From the NCBI RefSeq assembly GCF_028291725.1, contig NZ_JAQGNT010000070.1:1-64000 (forward strand): DNA of 64,000 nucleotides, written 5' to 3'. This DNA is from Hydrocarboniphaga sp. Lineage in GTDB: Bacteria; Pseudomonadota; Gammaproteobacteria; Nevskiales; Nevskiaceae. The notes under the pieces are model-generated. The model made no database searches. It was not told the DNA's origin and saw nothing but the letters and a program-made list of their open reading frames with translations. Each line of letters opens with the position of its first letter. The first letter of the stretch is position 1. The position numbers were made by a program, and so were the translations under genes. Below, piece by piece: positions 45,251 through 53,951 of this stretch.

Positions 45251-45432
45251 GCTGATCCCCTGTGTTTGATGTTTGATTGTTGCGGAGAATGCGAATGTTG
45301 CCGCTAAGGCGAGCGACCTTCAGGTCCGTCCGATGACATTGCGGCTCCGGCACCGGGGGATTTCGAGCATGCCTTTGAGCCCTGGCGCTGCCGCGCAGAG
45401 CTAGGGAATGGCATGGATCGGCGGCATCGCCG

Positions 45433-45571
45433 TCACCGGACCGCGCCGGTGCCGACGGTGTTGATGGTGATGCCGAAGGGCGCCAGCTCGGAGGCCAGCG
45501 TCCTTTGCAAGCCGATGATTTCCAGATCCACGCGTGAGTCCCATGCTGCGATATGCAGCGGTTCGAATCGT
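45433..45571 (-). pseudogene. SDR C-terminal fragment
   Basis: On the minus strand a frame ending in TGA at 45433 reads LQRTLASELAPFGITINTVG, the last-third signature of SDR proteins, closest to the altered SDR at 37766. No Rossmann start exists upstream because the molybdopterin gene's stop lies there. It is a truncated relic. The rest of 45251-45432 shows nothing. Confidence 0.65.
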
Positions 45572-47803
45572 CTAAATGGCGGCCGCGTGCACCGCGGCGG
45601 TAGGTAGCGCCCGTGTGTTCGCCGGTGCCAGCGATACGCGCACCGGCACCGCGCTCATCAGCGGGATTCCGGAATACCGGTCGAAACCGCGGTCGGTAAA
45701 CAGCAGCCGCGCGGTATTGCTGCCGTGTTCGGGCTGTTCCGGCTCGTCCGGATTGCCGCCCCAGCAGTGCGACATCGACACGCATCCGCGGCGTATCTCC
45801 GGGGCCGGCTGCGCGATGCCGAGGATGGCGTCGCGGGCGGAGCGGATCTCGACCACGTCCCCGGCGGCGGCGCCGATCTGCGCCAAATCCTCTGGATTCA
45901 TGAACGCCGGGTTGTAGGCCCAGGGTCGATGCTGGCGCGGATTTTCGACCCAGCTTGAGTTCATCACGTCGTGCATGCGGCGACAGATCAGCCGCAGCGG
46001 GAACCCGGAACTCTCGGAGGCCGGATCCCGTTCGGCTGCGATCTCGGCCAGGTCCTGCATCATCGGTTCGGAACCCAATTGGATCCGACCGGTCCAGCCT
46101 TGGGGCCGGGGCTGCACGATGGTCCGCGGCCGCTCGAACACGCGGCCGCCGCGCCCCGCGGCTCGCACGGTGTCGTAGTCCACGGGCGAGCCCCTGAACA
46201 CCATGCGCCAGACCTCGAGCGGGCTGGGCTTCACCTGCATGTCGAGCGGCGTGGCCAGCGCCCAGGCGCGCGCCGGATCGAGTACCGCCATGCTCTTGAC
46301 CGACAGCGCCAATCCCATGTGACGGCCGATGTCGTAGAGCAACTCCCACTCGTCGTGCACATCAGCGCCAGCGGGTGGCGCCTGCAGCGGCGGCGATACG
46401 TGGCCGTAGGGCACTTCGTAGCCCCAGCCGGGGGCGAAGCTGGCCAGCATTTCATAAACGCCCGTGGCGTTGTCCACTTCCAGTGGCAACTTGGGCGCAA
46501 GCACGTAGTGGGCGTAGCGGCCGGTGCCTGCGACGCGAGGGTCGATGCTCACCAGCAGGTCCAGCGAGCGCATCGCGGCCTGGGTCTTGAGCTGATCCGG
46601 CCAAGCCAGCATCGGGTTGCCGCCGAGTACGATCAGTGCTTTCACCTGGCCTTCGCCGGATAGCAGGATTTCGTCGGACAGTGCGGCCGTCGGCATGCCG
46701 GTGGCGGTGTCGGTGAGCCCGCGTACGCGCAGCTTTTCGCCAAATCCCGCCGGGGGGAACGGTCCAGGCGAGGCCGCAATTGCAGGAAACGGTTCGATCA
46801 GCACGCCCGGATTGCCTTTGACCTCTCCGGCGCGCAGCCACCAGCCGCGCAGGCTGGTCAGCGCGCGCCCCAGGTACTCGACGAGGTTGGCTTGGCCAGA
46901 CATGTTGGCGCCGGTGCCCGAAAACACCGCGCCGCGTCGGGCTGCGCCGATCATGTTCGCGGCAGCGATCAGGTCCTGGGCGCGGATGCCGGCGCGGGCG
47001 GCCACGGCGTCCGCCGTGTAGGGCTCCACCGCCATCCTGAGTGCATCGAGTCCCTGGGTTTCGGCGTCAACGAACTCACGGTCGATGAGCTCGCTGCGCA
47101 GCAGTTCGCGGACGATACCGGCCATTACCGCGGCATCCTCACCGGGCTTGCACTGCAAGTGCAGGTCGGCACGGCGCGCCGATTCGCTCACGCGCGGATC
47201 GACCACGATCAACTTCATGCCGCGATAGTGGCTCTGCTTGAGCGTGCGCGCAGGATTCACCCCGAGCCCGCCGGTCAGCGACACCAGCGGATTCGAGCCG
47301 ACCAGCAGCAGTACGTCCCAAGTCTCGGTCGGCGGTGTGCCCGCGAGCCAGATGCCATGCAGAGCCATGGCGATGCCCTTGCCGGGCTGGTCGATACTGC
47401 CGGTGTTGAACACCATCGGGCTGCCGATGGCCTTCATCAATGCGTAAGCCATGGCATGTGCGGTGAAGTTGATGTAGCCGTGCGTGCCGATGTACAGCGC
47501 CACTGAGCGCGGTCCGTGTTCTGCGACAATGGCTTTCAAACGCGCCGCGATCTCTGTAGTGGCTTGCGGGGCGGCGATCGCTTCGTGGCTGCCGTCCGCC
47601 TGCCGCTTCATCGAGTGCAGCAGGCGCGATGGCAGCTGGTGCACATGTGCAGCCTCGCGACCCTTGATGCAGGAATAGCCGTAGTAGACCGGATCGTGCT
47701 TGTCGCCGCGTATGGTCTGGATGACTCCGTCCTGGCGCTCAGCCACCAGATTGCACGAGGCCGAACAGATGCGGCAGACAAAATTGACTACGTCGGTGCT
47801 CAT
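45572..47803 (-). CDS. Molybdopterin-dependent oxidoreductase
   Basis: 743 residues of the DMSO-reductase superfamily. An N-terminal 4Fe-4S site uses Cys10, Cys13, Cys17 and Cys45 (CRICSASC then YSCIKG). Molybdopterin-binding regions follow (LLLVGSNPLVS, KLIVVDPRVSE, LGGNPMLAWPD) and the C-terminal dinucleotide-binding domain contains NPEDLAQIGAAAGDVV. At the expected metal-ligand place the sequence is NTGSIDQPGKG, so a Ser rather than Cys may bind Mo. GGAGGAGAGA precedes the ATG. No Tat signal or partner subunit gene is visible, so it is probably cytoplasmic and single-subunit. Reaction unknown; a hydroxylation or dehydrogenation in the island is plausible. Confidence 0.88.
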   Translation of the reverse strand: MSTDVVNFVCRICSASCNLVAERQDGVIQTIRGDKHDPVYYGYSCIKGREAAHVHQLPSRLLHSMKRQADGSHEAIAAPQATTEIAARLKAIVAEHGPRSVALYIGTHGYINFTAHAMAYALMKAIGSPMVFNTGSIDQPGKGIAMALHGIWLAGTPPTETWDVLLLVGSNPLVSLTGGLGVNPARTLKQSHYRGMKLIVVDPRVSESARRADLHLQCKPGEDAAVMAGIVRELLRSELIDREFVDAETQGLDALRMAVEPYTADAVAARAGIRAQDLIAAANMIGAARRGAVFSGTGANMSGQANLVEYLGRALTSLRGWWLRAGEVKGNPGVLIEPFPAIAASPGPFPPAGFGEKLRVRGLTDTATGMPTAALSDEILLSGEGQVKALIVLGGNPMLAWPDQLKTQAAMRSLDLLVSIDPRVAGTGRYAHYVLAPKLPLEVDNATGVYEMLASFAPGWGYEVPYGHVSPPLQAPPAGADVHDEWELLYDIGRHMGLALSVKSMAVLDPARAWALATPLDMQVKPSPLEVWRMVFRGSPVDYDTVRAAGRGGRVFERPRTIVQPRPQGWTGRIQLGSEPMMQDLAEIAAERDPASESSGFPLRLICRRMHDVMNSSWVENPRQHRPWAYNPAFMNPEDLAQIGAAAGDVVEIRSARDAILGIAQPAPEIRRGCVSMSHCWGGNPDEPEQPEHGSNTARLLFTDRGFDRYSGIPLMSAVPVRVSLAPANTRALPTAAVHAAAI

Positions 47804-47916
47804 TCTCTCCTCCGGCTCTCCCGCTCTCCGGCATCCGCGGGCAGCCGAAACGGGATATTCCGGGATGTTGCAGAGCGCCTGAACGGCGCACCGACACCCC
47901 ACTTATTTTTTGATAA

Positions 47917-48113
47917 CTAACTATCCATCATCTTTACGAGCAACGCAATTCCCTTCAGTTTGGCGGCGGCCAGAGCCGGGTTGATGCGTCCGCGCGGCCG
48001 CTCCATCACCACGGCCCGCGACTCGGCCGGCCTCGGCCAGCGGCAGATACTCGGTGGTATCGCACATCGGTTCACTGAGCGTGAATTGCTTGGCCTTCCT
48101 GCTCCTCGCAGTT
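47917..48113 (-). pseudogene. Frameshifted C-terminal gene remnant
   Basis: A minus-strand frame ending at 47917 reads AVVMERPRGRINPALAAA and KLKGIALLVKMMDS before its stop. Just upstream, after one extra base near 48015, a second frame continues it with KQFTLSEPMCDTTEYLPLAE. This looks like the tail of a lost enzyme; the family is not recognised. The rest of 47804-48168 is the promoter area of the two divergent genes. Confidence 0.4.
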
Positions 48114-48125
48114 CGCCGCCATAAA

Positions 48126-48142
48126 ACTTACAATACGTCAGT
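48126..48142. promoter_or_regulatory. Operator-like palindrome ACTTA-N7-TCAGT
   Basis: One mismatch from ACTGA-N7-TCAGT. It overlaps TACAAT (48129-48134), a possible -10 for the GST gene starting 27 bases later. Confidence 0.5.
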
Positions 48143-48168
48143 TCAAAAAGCTCGAGGAGACGCTGCCA

Positions 48169-48777
48169 ATGAAGCTTTACTACGCCCCGGATTCATGCGC
48201 GCTGGCCGCGCATATCGCACTGGTCGAAGCAGGCCTGCCGCATGTGCTGGTCCGAGTCGATCACGCCACCAAGATGGCCGACGACGGCGTCGACTTCACC
48301 AGCGTCAATCCGAAAGGCTGCGTCCCGGCACTGGAACTGGACGGTGGACAGGTGCTCACCGAAAGCGCGGCCATCCTGCAATACATCGCCGACCTTACGC
48401 CCGCAGCAGGACTGGCGCCGGCGGCCGGCAGTTTTCAGCGCTATCGCCTGGCCGAGTGGCTCAACTTCGTTTCATCGGAACTGCATCAGGTGTTCATGCG
48501 CTTCACCATCGCCGACGCGCCGGCCGCTGTGTTCGCCGCCACCACGCAGAAGCTGGCCGGCCGCTATGCCTATGCCGCGAAAGCGCTGGATGCGCAGCCC
48601 TATCTGCTGGGCAGGGATTACAGCGTGGCCGACACGTTTCTGTACGTGACCACGCGCTGGTGCAAGCCGGTGGGGATCGACATTGCGCAATGGCCCGGCC
48701 TCGTGCGCCATGCCGCGAGCATCGCGGCACGTCCCGGCGTGCTGCGTGCGCTGGCCGCCGAAGGACTGGGCAGCTGA
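48169..48777 (+). CDS. Beta-class glutathione S-transferase
   Basis: 202 residues. It starts MKLYYAPDSCALAAHIAL, with Cys10 as the beta-class active-site cysteine; VPALELDGGQVLTESAAIL holds the cis-Pro and the glutathione Glu-Ser pair, and the helical C-domain has YLLGRDYSVADTFLY. It may conjugate or isomerise a pathway intermediate, as maleylpyruvate- or ring-fission-type GSTs do (inference). GAGGAG precedes the ATG and an operator-like palindrome lies upstream, so it probably opens the rightward run of four genes. Confidence 0.9.
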   Translation: MKLYYAPDSCALAAHIALVEAGLPHVLVRVDHATKMADDGVDFTSVNPKGCVPALELDGGQVLTESAAILQYIADLTPAAGLAPAAGSFQRYRLAEWLNFVSSELHQVFMRFTIADAPAAVFAATTQKLAGRYAYAAKALDAQPYLLGRDYSVADTFLYVTTRWCKPVGIDIAQWPGLVRHAASIAARPGVLRALAAEGLGS

Positions 48778-48820
48778 ACGCCATGCCGAAAGACCGACCA
48801 CAGCAAACGAGGGGCAAGCG

Positions 48821-49627
48821 ATGACGATTTCCCTGACGTATCCCAAGGGCGGAGCACTGGTCACCGGCGGTACCGGCAATGTCGGTGAAGGCGTGGTACG
48901 CCGGCTGGCCGCTGCCGGCGTGCCGCTGGTGTTCACCTATCGCGGCGGCAAGGAACGCGCGCTGGCGCTGGAAAGCGAGTTGCGCGATGCCGGCCACGCC
49001 GTGACTGCGCAGACCATGGACATGACCGACGCCGCCTCGATCCAGGCCGCCGTCGAAAAGGTCATCAGTGAATACGGGCGCCTGCACACCGTGGCCTGCG
49101 GCGCGGGCGTGCCGGTAATCTTCAACCGCCTTTCGGATTTCACCATCGAAGAGGTGGAGAAGTTCATGTGGGGTGATGCGCTGGGCTACTACCGCGTGTT
49201 CCACACCGCGATTCCGGCGCTGAAAGCCGGCGGCGGTGGATCGATCACCACCTGCAGCACCATCGCGCTGCGACGCCACATCGCGTTCGATGGCATTTCG
49301 CCCTTGTCGAAAGGCTCGGTGGAAGCGCTGGTGCGGCAGATCGCCGCGGAGGAGCGCGAGCACGGCATCCGCTGCAATGCGGTCGGCATCGGCTGGGTGC
49401 ATGCCTTCAGCGCCGAGCAGTTCCGAGACTGGATTCCGCGTGAGAACCCGCCGGACCCGCAGACCCAGGAAGAGCGCATGACCGTGCTGCTCAACCAGCT
49501 CATGACCATGGTGCCGAGACCGGCCACGCCGACCGAGGCCGGCAACCTGTTCTCGTACCTCGCATCCGATCAGGCCACGTACATCACTGGCCAGACCATC
49601 CTGCTCGACGGCGGCGCCACCTTGTAA
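48821..49627 (+). CDS. SDR-family protein lacking the catalytic Tyr
   Basis: 268 residues. Cofactor loop TGGTGNVG near 16-23, then the conserved serine in TTCSTIAL, but the YxxxK position reads SPLSK: Lys kept, Tyr replaced by Ser. The C-terminal end YITGQTILLDGG is typical. The substitution predicts weak or different redox activity. GAGGGG stands eight bases before the ATG at 48821. It follows the GST gene by 43 bases. Confidence 0.88.
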   Translation: MTISLTYPKGGALVTGGTGNVGEGVVRRLAAAGVPLVFTYRGGKERALALESELRDAGHAVTAQTMDMTDAASIQAAVEKVISEYGRLHTVACGAGVPVIFNRLSDFTIEEVEKFMWGDALGYYRVFHTAIPALKAGGGGSITTCSTIALRRHIAFDGISPLSKGSVEALVRQIAAEEREHGIRCNAVGIGWVHAFSAEQFRDWIPRENPPDPQTQEERMTVLLNQLMTMVPRPATPTEAGNLFSYLASDQATYITGQTILLDGGATL

Positions 49628-49674
49628 CGCGCTGCTCCAACGAAGCATTCCTCAGAATCGCGAAGGAGAATGGC

Positions 49675-51312
49675 GTGGCCGATATCTACGATTACGTGAT
49701 CGCCGGTGGTGGCACGGCCGGCTGCGTGCTGGCGCGTCAGCTGTCGGAAAACCCCGCGCACCGCGTGCTGCTGATCGAAGCCGGCCCTTCGGACGGCAGC
49801 TTCATGGTCAAAATGCCCAAGGGCTTCGGCAAGCTGATGACCGATCCCCGGCACGCCTGGTTCTACGACACCGACAACCACGAGCGTGTGCCCGGTGCGC
49901 GGCCGGAGAAATGGTGGCGCGGCAAGCTCATCGGCGGATCGAGCGCAGTCAACGGCATGGTCTATCACCGCGGCCAGCCGCAGGACTATGACCGCCTCGC
50001 CGAACTCGGCCTCAAGGGCTGGAACTGGCGCGAAGTGCTGCCGTATTTCATCAAACTGGAAAATCACGAGTTGCCGGCGACGGATTTCCGCGGTCGCGGC
50101 GGTCCGCTGGACTTGATGCTGCATCCTGAGAAGCCGCGGCTCTCGGAAGCGATCCTGCAGGCCGGCAAGGCGATGGGCCTGCCGATCAAGGAGGAGCCCA
50201 ATCTTCCCAACCAGGAAGGCATCAGCTACATCGCCTACAACATCAATCCGAAGACGCGCGAGCGTGTCAGTGCTGGCAAGGCTTTTCTTACACCTGCGGT
50301 GCGCGCAAGGCCGAATCTGAAGATCCGGACGGGCACGCGCGTGGATCGCATCCTGTTCGAAGGCCGTCGCGCCGTCGGTGTCGCCTGTACGCTCGGCGAC
50401 GGCAGCATCGAGCAGTACCACGCGCAGCGCGAAGTGATCCTCAGCGCCGGAGCCATCCATTCGCCGCAGCTGCTGCAGGTTTCCGGCATCGGTCCCGCGC
50501 CGCTGCTGCAGTCGCTGGGCATTCCGCTGCTGCAGGATTTGCCCGGCGTGGGCGCCAACCTGCGCGAGCACTGGAACTTCTGGTTCCAGTTCCGATTGCG
50601 CCATGCGCAGGACAGCGAAAATCGCGACTACTCCGGCCTGCGTCTGCTCAGGCACGTGCTGCATTACCTGGTATCGCATCGCGGCCTGATGTCCTGGGGT
50701 TCGACGCAGATGTCGGCCTTCATCCGCACGCGCGCCGAACTGGATCGCCCCGACGCGCAGCTGATGTTCGCGCCCTACAGCCTGGATTTCGCGGCCATGG
50801 CCAAGGGCGGCGCGGCGATGGAGAAGCCGCCCGGCATGCACATGTTCGGCTACCCGCTGCGCGGTACCAGCCAGGGCAGCGTCATGGCGCAGTCTGCCGA
50901 CATCGCACGGATGCCGAAGATTTCGCCGGGCTATCTGCTCACCGACTACGACCGCCAGGTGACCATCGGCCTGGTGCATTTCATCCGCAGGCTGATGTCG
51001 CAGCCGGTGCTGGCGCCGTACGTCGCAGGCGAGGTGGGCGCGACCGTCGGCGTGCACACCGACGACGAGATCATCGACTACGGCCGCCGCTTCGGTTCCA
51101 CCAGCTTCCACGCCTGCGGCACCTGCAGGATGGGTGCGGCCGACGACCCGATGGCGGTGCTCGACGAGCGCCTGCGCGTGCGCGGCGTCGATGGCCTGCG
51201 CGTAATGGACGTGTCGGTATTGCCCGAGCAGCTGTCGGCCAATCCCTGCGGCCCGGTGATGGCGCTGGCCTGGCGCGCCGCCGATCTGATCCTGGCGGAT
51301 GCGCGTGGATAA
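49675..51312 (+). CDS. GMC-family flavin oxidoreductase
   Basis: 545 residues from a GTG with AAGGAG upstream. FAD-binding start YVIAGGGTAGCVLARQL, the GMC signature around WWRGKLIGGSSAVNGMVYHRG, the second signature SAGAIHSPQLLQVSGIG, and the C-terminal FHACGTCRMG and NPCGPVMALAWRAADL. It should oxidise an alcohol to an aldehyde or ketone; the family includes choline dehydrogenase and alcohol oxidases. No signal peptide, so cytoplasmic. Substrate in this island unknown. Confidence 0.92.
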   Translation: MADIYDYVIAGGGTAGCVLARQLSENPAHRVLLIEAGPSDGSFMVKMPKGFGKLMTDPRHAWFYDTDNHERVPGARPEKWWRGKLIGGSSAVNGMVYHRGQPQDYDRLAELGLKGWNWREVLPYFIKLENHELPATDFRGRGGPLDLMLHPEKPRLSEAILQAGKAMGLPIKEEPNLPNQEGISYIAYNINPKTRERVSAGKAFLTPAVRARPNLKIRTGTRVDRILFEGRRAVGVACTLGDGSIEQYHAQREVILSAGAIHSPQLLQVSGIGPAPLLQSLGIPLLQDLPGVGANLREHWNFWFQFRLRHAQDSENRDYSGLRLLRHVLHYLVSHRGLMSWGSTQMSAFIRTRAELDRPDAQLMFAPYSLDFAAMAKGGAAMEKPPGMHMFGYPLRGTSQGSVMAQSADIARMPKISPGYLLTDYDRQVTIGLVHFIRRLMSQPVLAPYVAGEVGATVGVHTDDEIIDYGRRFGSTSFHACGTCRMGAADDPMAVLDERLRVRGVDGLRVMDVSVLPEQLSANPCGPVMALAWRAADLILADARG

Positions 51313-51334
51313 GCGGCCCGTGTGTCTGCAAACC

Positions 51335-51401
51335 GTAGGGCGGGAGCATCCCGCCTTCCGCGTATATCCGGCACGCGAAAGGCGGGATGCTCCCGCCCTA
51401 C
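51335..51401. repeat. GTAG-headed palindrome, GGGCGGGAGCATCCCGCC family
   Basis: GTAGGGCGGGAGCATCCCGCC and its inverted copy ending in CTAC, between the GMC and SDR genes. Related in arm type to 27351-27416. Confidence 0.8.
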
Positions 51402-51442
51402 GAAGACTTGGCGTAGTGGTAGCGGCACGATAGGAGTCAACG

Positions 51443-52339
51443 ATGTCAGTGCAATCGAGAGCCGAAGCAAGTCCCGGAATCGAGGGCGGAGCGTCGCGCG
51501 TTGCGGTGGTCACCGGCGGCAGTTCCGGGCTTGGCCAGGTGACGGCGACGGCGCTGGCGAAACAGGCTTATCGCGTCATCGTGATCGTGCGCGACCGCGC
51601 TCGCGGCGAGGCGGCGCTGGCCGAGATCCGCGCCGCTGCCGGCGGCCAGGCCGCGCTCGACCTGGTGCTGTGCGACCTGAGTTCGCTGGTGCAGGTGCGC
51701 CGTGCGACGGATGCGGTCGCAGCGCTGACCGATCGCGTCGATGTGCTGGTGAACAATGCCGGCGGGCTTGCCGACGGCTATCACCTGACGGACGAGGGTT
51801 TCGAGTCGACGTTTGCCGCGAATCATCTGGGCCACTTCCTGCTGACGCAGCGGCTGATGCCGCTGCTGGAGCGCGCCGCGCCGGCGCGCATCGTCAATGT
51901 CTCGTCGGTGGCGCACAGCTTCGTCAAGGACATCAGCTGGGACGATCTGCAGATGCGCCGGCACTTCATGGTGCTGCGCGCTTATGGCCAGGCCAAGCTC
52001 GCCAACATCCTGCATGTGCGCGAACTGGCGCGGCGCCTGCCGCCGGATCGCGTCACCGCCAATGCGGCACATCCGGGCGCAGTGCATTCGCGCTTCGGTA
52101 CGCATGGCAGCGCCTGGATGCGCGCGGTCGACCACGTCACCCGGCACTTCATGCTGACTCCGGAACGTGGTGCCGACACCATCGTCTGGCTTGCCACTGA
52201 TGCGGCGATGAGCGGTCGCAGCGGCGGCTACTATGCCCGCCGCAAGCTGCTGCAGCCCACTGCCGCCGCGCGCAGCGACGAGGGTGCGCGGCGTTTGTGG
52301 GACATCAGCGAGCAGCTCGTGGCGGCAGCCGCCAAGTAG
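51443..52339 (+). CDS. Retinol dehydrogenase-like SDR
   Basis: 298 residues with an intact SDR set: TGGSSGLG near 24-31, NNAGG near 110, NVSSVAH with the catalytic serine, and YGQAK. The N-terminal extension and the AANHLGHFLLTQ stretch are typical of the retinol-dehydrogenase-like branch that acts on hydrophobic alcohols. AGGAG precedes the ATG. It ends the rightward run; the next genes are leftward. Confidence 0.88.
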   Translation: MSVQSRAEASPGIEGGASRVAVVTGGSSGLGQVTATALAKQAYRVIVIVRDRARGEAALAEIRAAAGGQAALDLVLCDLSSLVQVRRATDAVAALTDRVDVLVNNAGGLADGYHLTDEGFESTFAANHLGHFLLTQRLMPLLERAAPARIVNVSSVAHSFVKDISWDDLQMRRHFMVLRAYGQAKLANILHVRELARRLPPDRVTANAAHPGAVHSRFGTHGSAWMRAVDHVTRHFMLTPERGADTIVWLATDAAMSGRSGGYYARRKLLQPTAAARSDEGARRLWDISEQLVAAAAK

Positions 52340-52352
52340 TCGGCGGCGCCCG

Positions 52353-52690
52353 CCGTCGGTATTGGCCACGCACATCGCCACCGCAGGCAAATTCTTTTCG
52401 CGGCCGTAGCGCAGCACCAGCTGCCCGGCTTCCCTGCGCGAGCGGACGTAGTCGCCGCCGAGTTCCGTCCAGTTGAAAGGATCTTCTTCCGTCACCACGC
52501 CGCCGGGTTTGCGCGCTATGGTGCCGATGGTGATGGTGATGGTGATGGTGATGGTGATGGTGATGGTGATGGTGAAGACGAAGCGGGCGATGCCGCTGGC
52601 CACCGCGGCATCGAGAACGTGGCGCAGGCCTTCGACCGCTGGATGAACGTCTCGGGTGACATCGCGGCCGATCCCGGTGCGATGCCGCGT
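52353..52690 (-). pseudogene. NAD-epimerase/3beta-HSD-like gene fragment
   Basis: The minus strand reads DVHPAVEGLRHVLDAAVASG, IARFVFT, a Thr-Ile repeat, IGTIARKPGGVVTEEDPFNW and VLRYGREKNLPAVAMCVANT. That is the middle of an extended-SDR (NAD-dependent epimerase/dehydratase) protein, from about one third to two thirds of its length. Both ends are missing: the DUF1214-like gene's stop lies on one side and the SDR's stop on the other. A repeat expansion inside it adds extra Thr-Ile pairs. Confidence 0.75.
52526..52573. repeat. Hexanucleotide tandem repeat (GATGGT)8
   Basis: Eight perfect copies of GATGGT, in the frame of the epimerase fragment on the minus strand, where they encode alternating Thr and Ile. 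Confidence 0.95.
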
Positions 52691-52693
52691 AGC

Positions 52694-53899
52694 TCACATC
52701 CAGTTGAACCGGTTGTAGATGCCCTGATGGCGGTCGGCCAGCTGCGCGCGGCGTTTCTCGGCGGTGATCGTCTTGACCTTTGCCGGCAGGTGAGCGGCCA
52801 GTTCCGAGCGCCTGATCAGCGTGCACTTCGGGACCACCGACTCGTCGCCGCCGATCCAGCGCAGGTCCATCAGGCCTTCGTCGAAACCGCTGGTGTCGAA
52901 CCAGTTGGGCAGGCCCGGGTCGTCGTGCGACACCACCGCGATCAGTTCGCCGTCGTCTTCGAGCACGGCGTGATGCATGTTGGTGCCGCTCAGGCGATAG
53001 CGGTAGTCGTTGGTCTCCCACCAGGGATTGCAGAATTCCAGATTCCAGAATTCGGACTGCGGCGGCCTGACACGGATGATCAGCGCCGAGTCCTCCGGCA
53101 CCGACCAATAGCAGACGTAGGGCGTTCCGCCGGGCGTGGCGTTGATGTCCTTCATGTCGACTTGAGCGGCTGCCTTGCGGAAGTTCAGGAACTCGTTCGG
53201 CCGCTGCCGATAGATGTCCATCATGTCCTGCCAGAACACCACCAGCCCTTCGAGCATCGCGGCGGACTCGCTCAGGCCGGTGAGGATCGACTCCGCCGTC
53301 GGGCGCGGCGGTTCGACCGCCGCACCCAGGCGCTCGATGGTCACGCGCATCGGCCGCTCGCTGGCCCAGTCGGCGAAGAACTGGCGGATGATCACGCGAT
53401 CGGCATTGGGCTTGAGTTCGATCCAGTTGCCGGACCGCTCGGGGCCGCCGATGAACAGTTCGAAGTCACCGTTGGCGTCGGTCTTCAGATCGCGTCCCAG
53501 CAGCATGCTGGAGATGTTGCCGCTGAAGTGCACGCTCTTGTCCTGGATCACGAACGAGATGTACCTGGCGCTGCCGCGATGGCCGTGCAGGCGATAGCGC
53601 TGCCGGGCGCTGACCGCTGCGGTGGTGTAGAGCGCGTCCATGTTGTCGCCGCCGAACTTGCGGTGCGGGTCCATGATGTGGACGATCTCGGGATGCAGGG
53701 GATCGTTGTCGTGCAGGCGCATGGACAGCGACATCGAGGTGCCGCTCATCACATGCCGCAGACCCGCCGCCAGATCCAGCGCGCTGCGTCCGGACGTGCG
53801 GTCCATCGCCGCCACCGCGGAGCGGCGCATCGCCGCCAGAAATTCGTCGAAGCTGGCCAGCATCCGGGCCTTGGTGTTCTGAAGTTCGCTGTCGTTCAC
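52694..53899 (-). CDS. DUF1214-like protein, copy 2
   Basis: 401 residues from a GTG with AAGGAG seven bases upstream. It matches copy 1 (39839) over its length, for example DPLHPEIVHIMDPHRKFGG, INATPGGTPYVCYW and the C-terminal WNLEFCNPWWETNDYRYRLS and MHHAVLEDDGEL. No cofactor motif is apparent. It follows an SDR gene on the same strand by about 50 bp. That both sulfotransferase genes of the island have a DUF1214-like gene nearby suggests a shared step (inference). Confidence 0.8.
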   Translation of the reverse strand: MNDSELQNTKARMLASFDEFLAAMRRSAVAAMDRTSGRSALDLAAGLRHVMSGTSMSLSMRLHDNDPLHPEIVHIMDPHRKFGGDNMDALYTTAAVSARQRYRLHGHRGSARYISFVIQDKSVHFSGNISSMLLGRDLKTDANGDFELFIGGPERSGNWIELKPNADRVIIRQFFADWASERPMRVTIERLGAAVEPPRPTAESILTGLSESAAMLEGLVVFWQDMMDIYRQRPNEFLNFRKAAAQVDMKDINATPGGTPYVCYWSVPEDSALIIRVRPPQSEFWNLEFCNPWWETNDYRYRLSGTNMHHAVLEDDGELIAVVSHDDPGLPNWFDTSGFDEGLMDLRWIGGDESVVPKCTLIRRSELAAHLPAKVKTITAEKRRAQLADRHQGIYNRFNWM

Positions 53900-53951
53900 G
53901 TTTGATCTCCTTGAAGCGTTGACGGTTGCCGCCCTCAGGCGACTGTTGGGT

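Noticed and set aside
48054..48824. A second plus-strand frame covering the GST gene.
   Set aside because: Its residues are Arg-rich with no family pattern; the GST frame in the same place is complete and has a good ribosome site.
52305..53108. A frame with a run of 16 histidines that looked like a natural metal-binding protein.
   Set aside because: The histidines come from the (GATGGT)8 repeat read out of frame; the flanking residues fit no protein, while another frame reads as an epimerase fragment.
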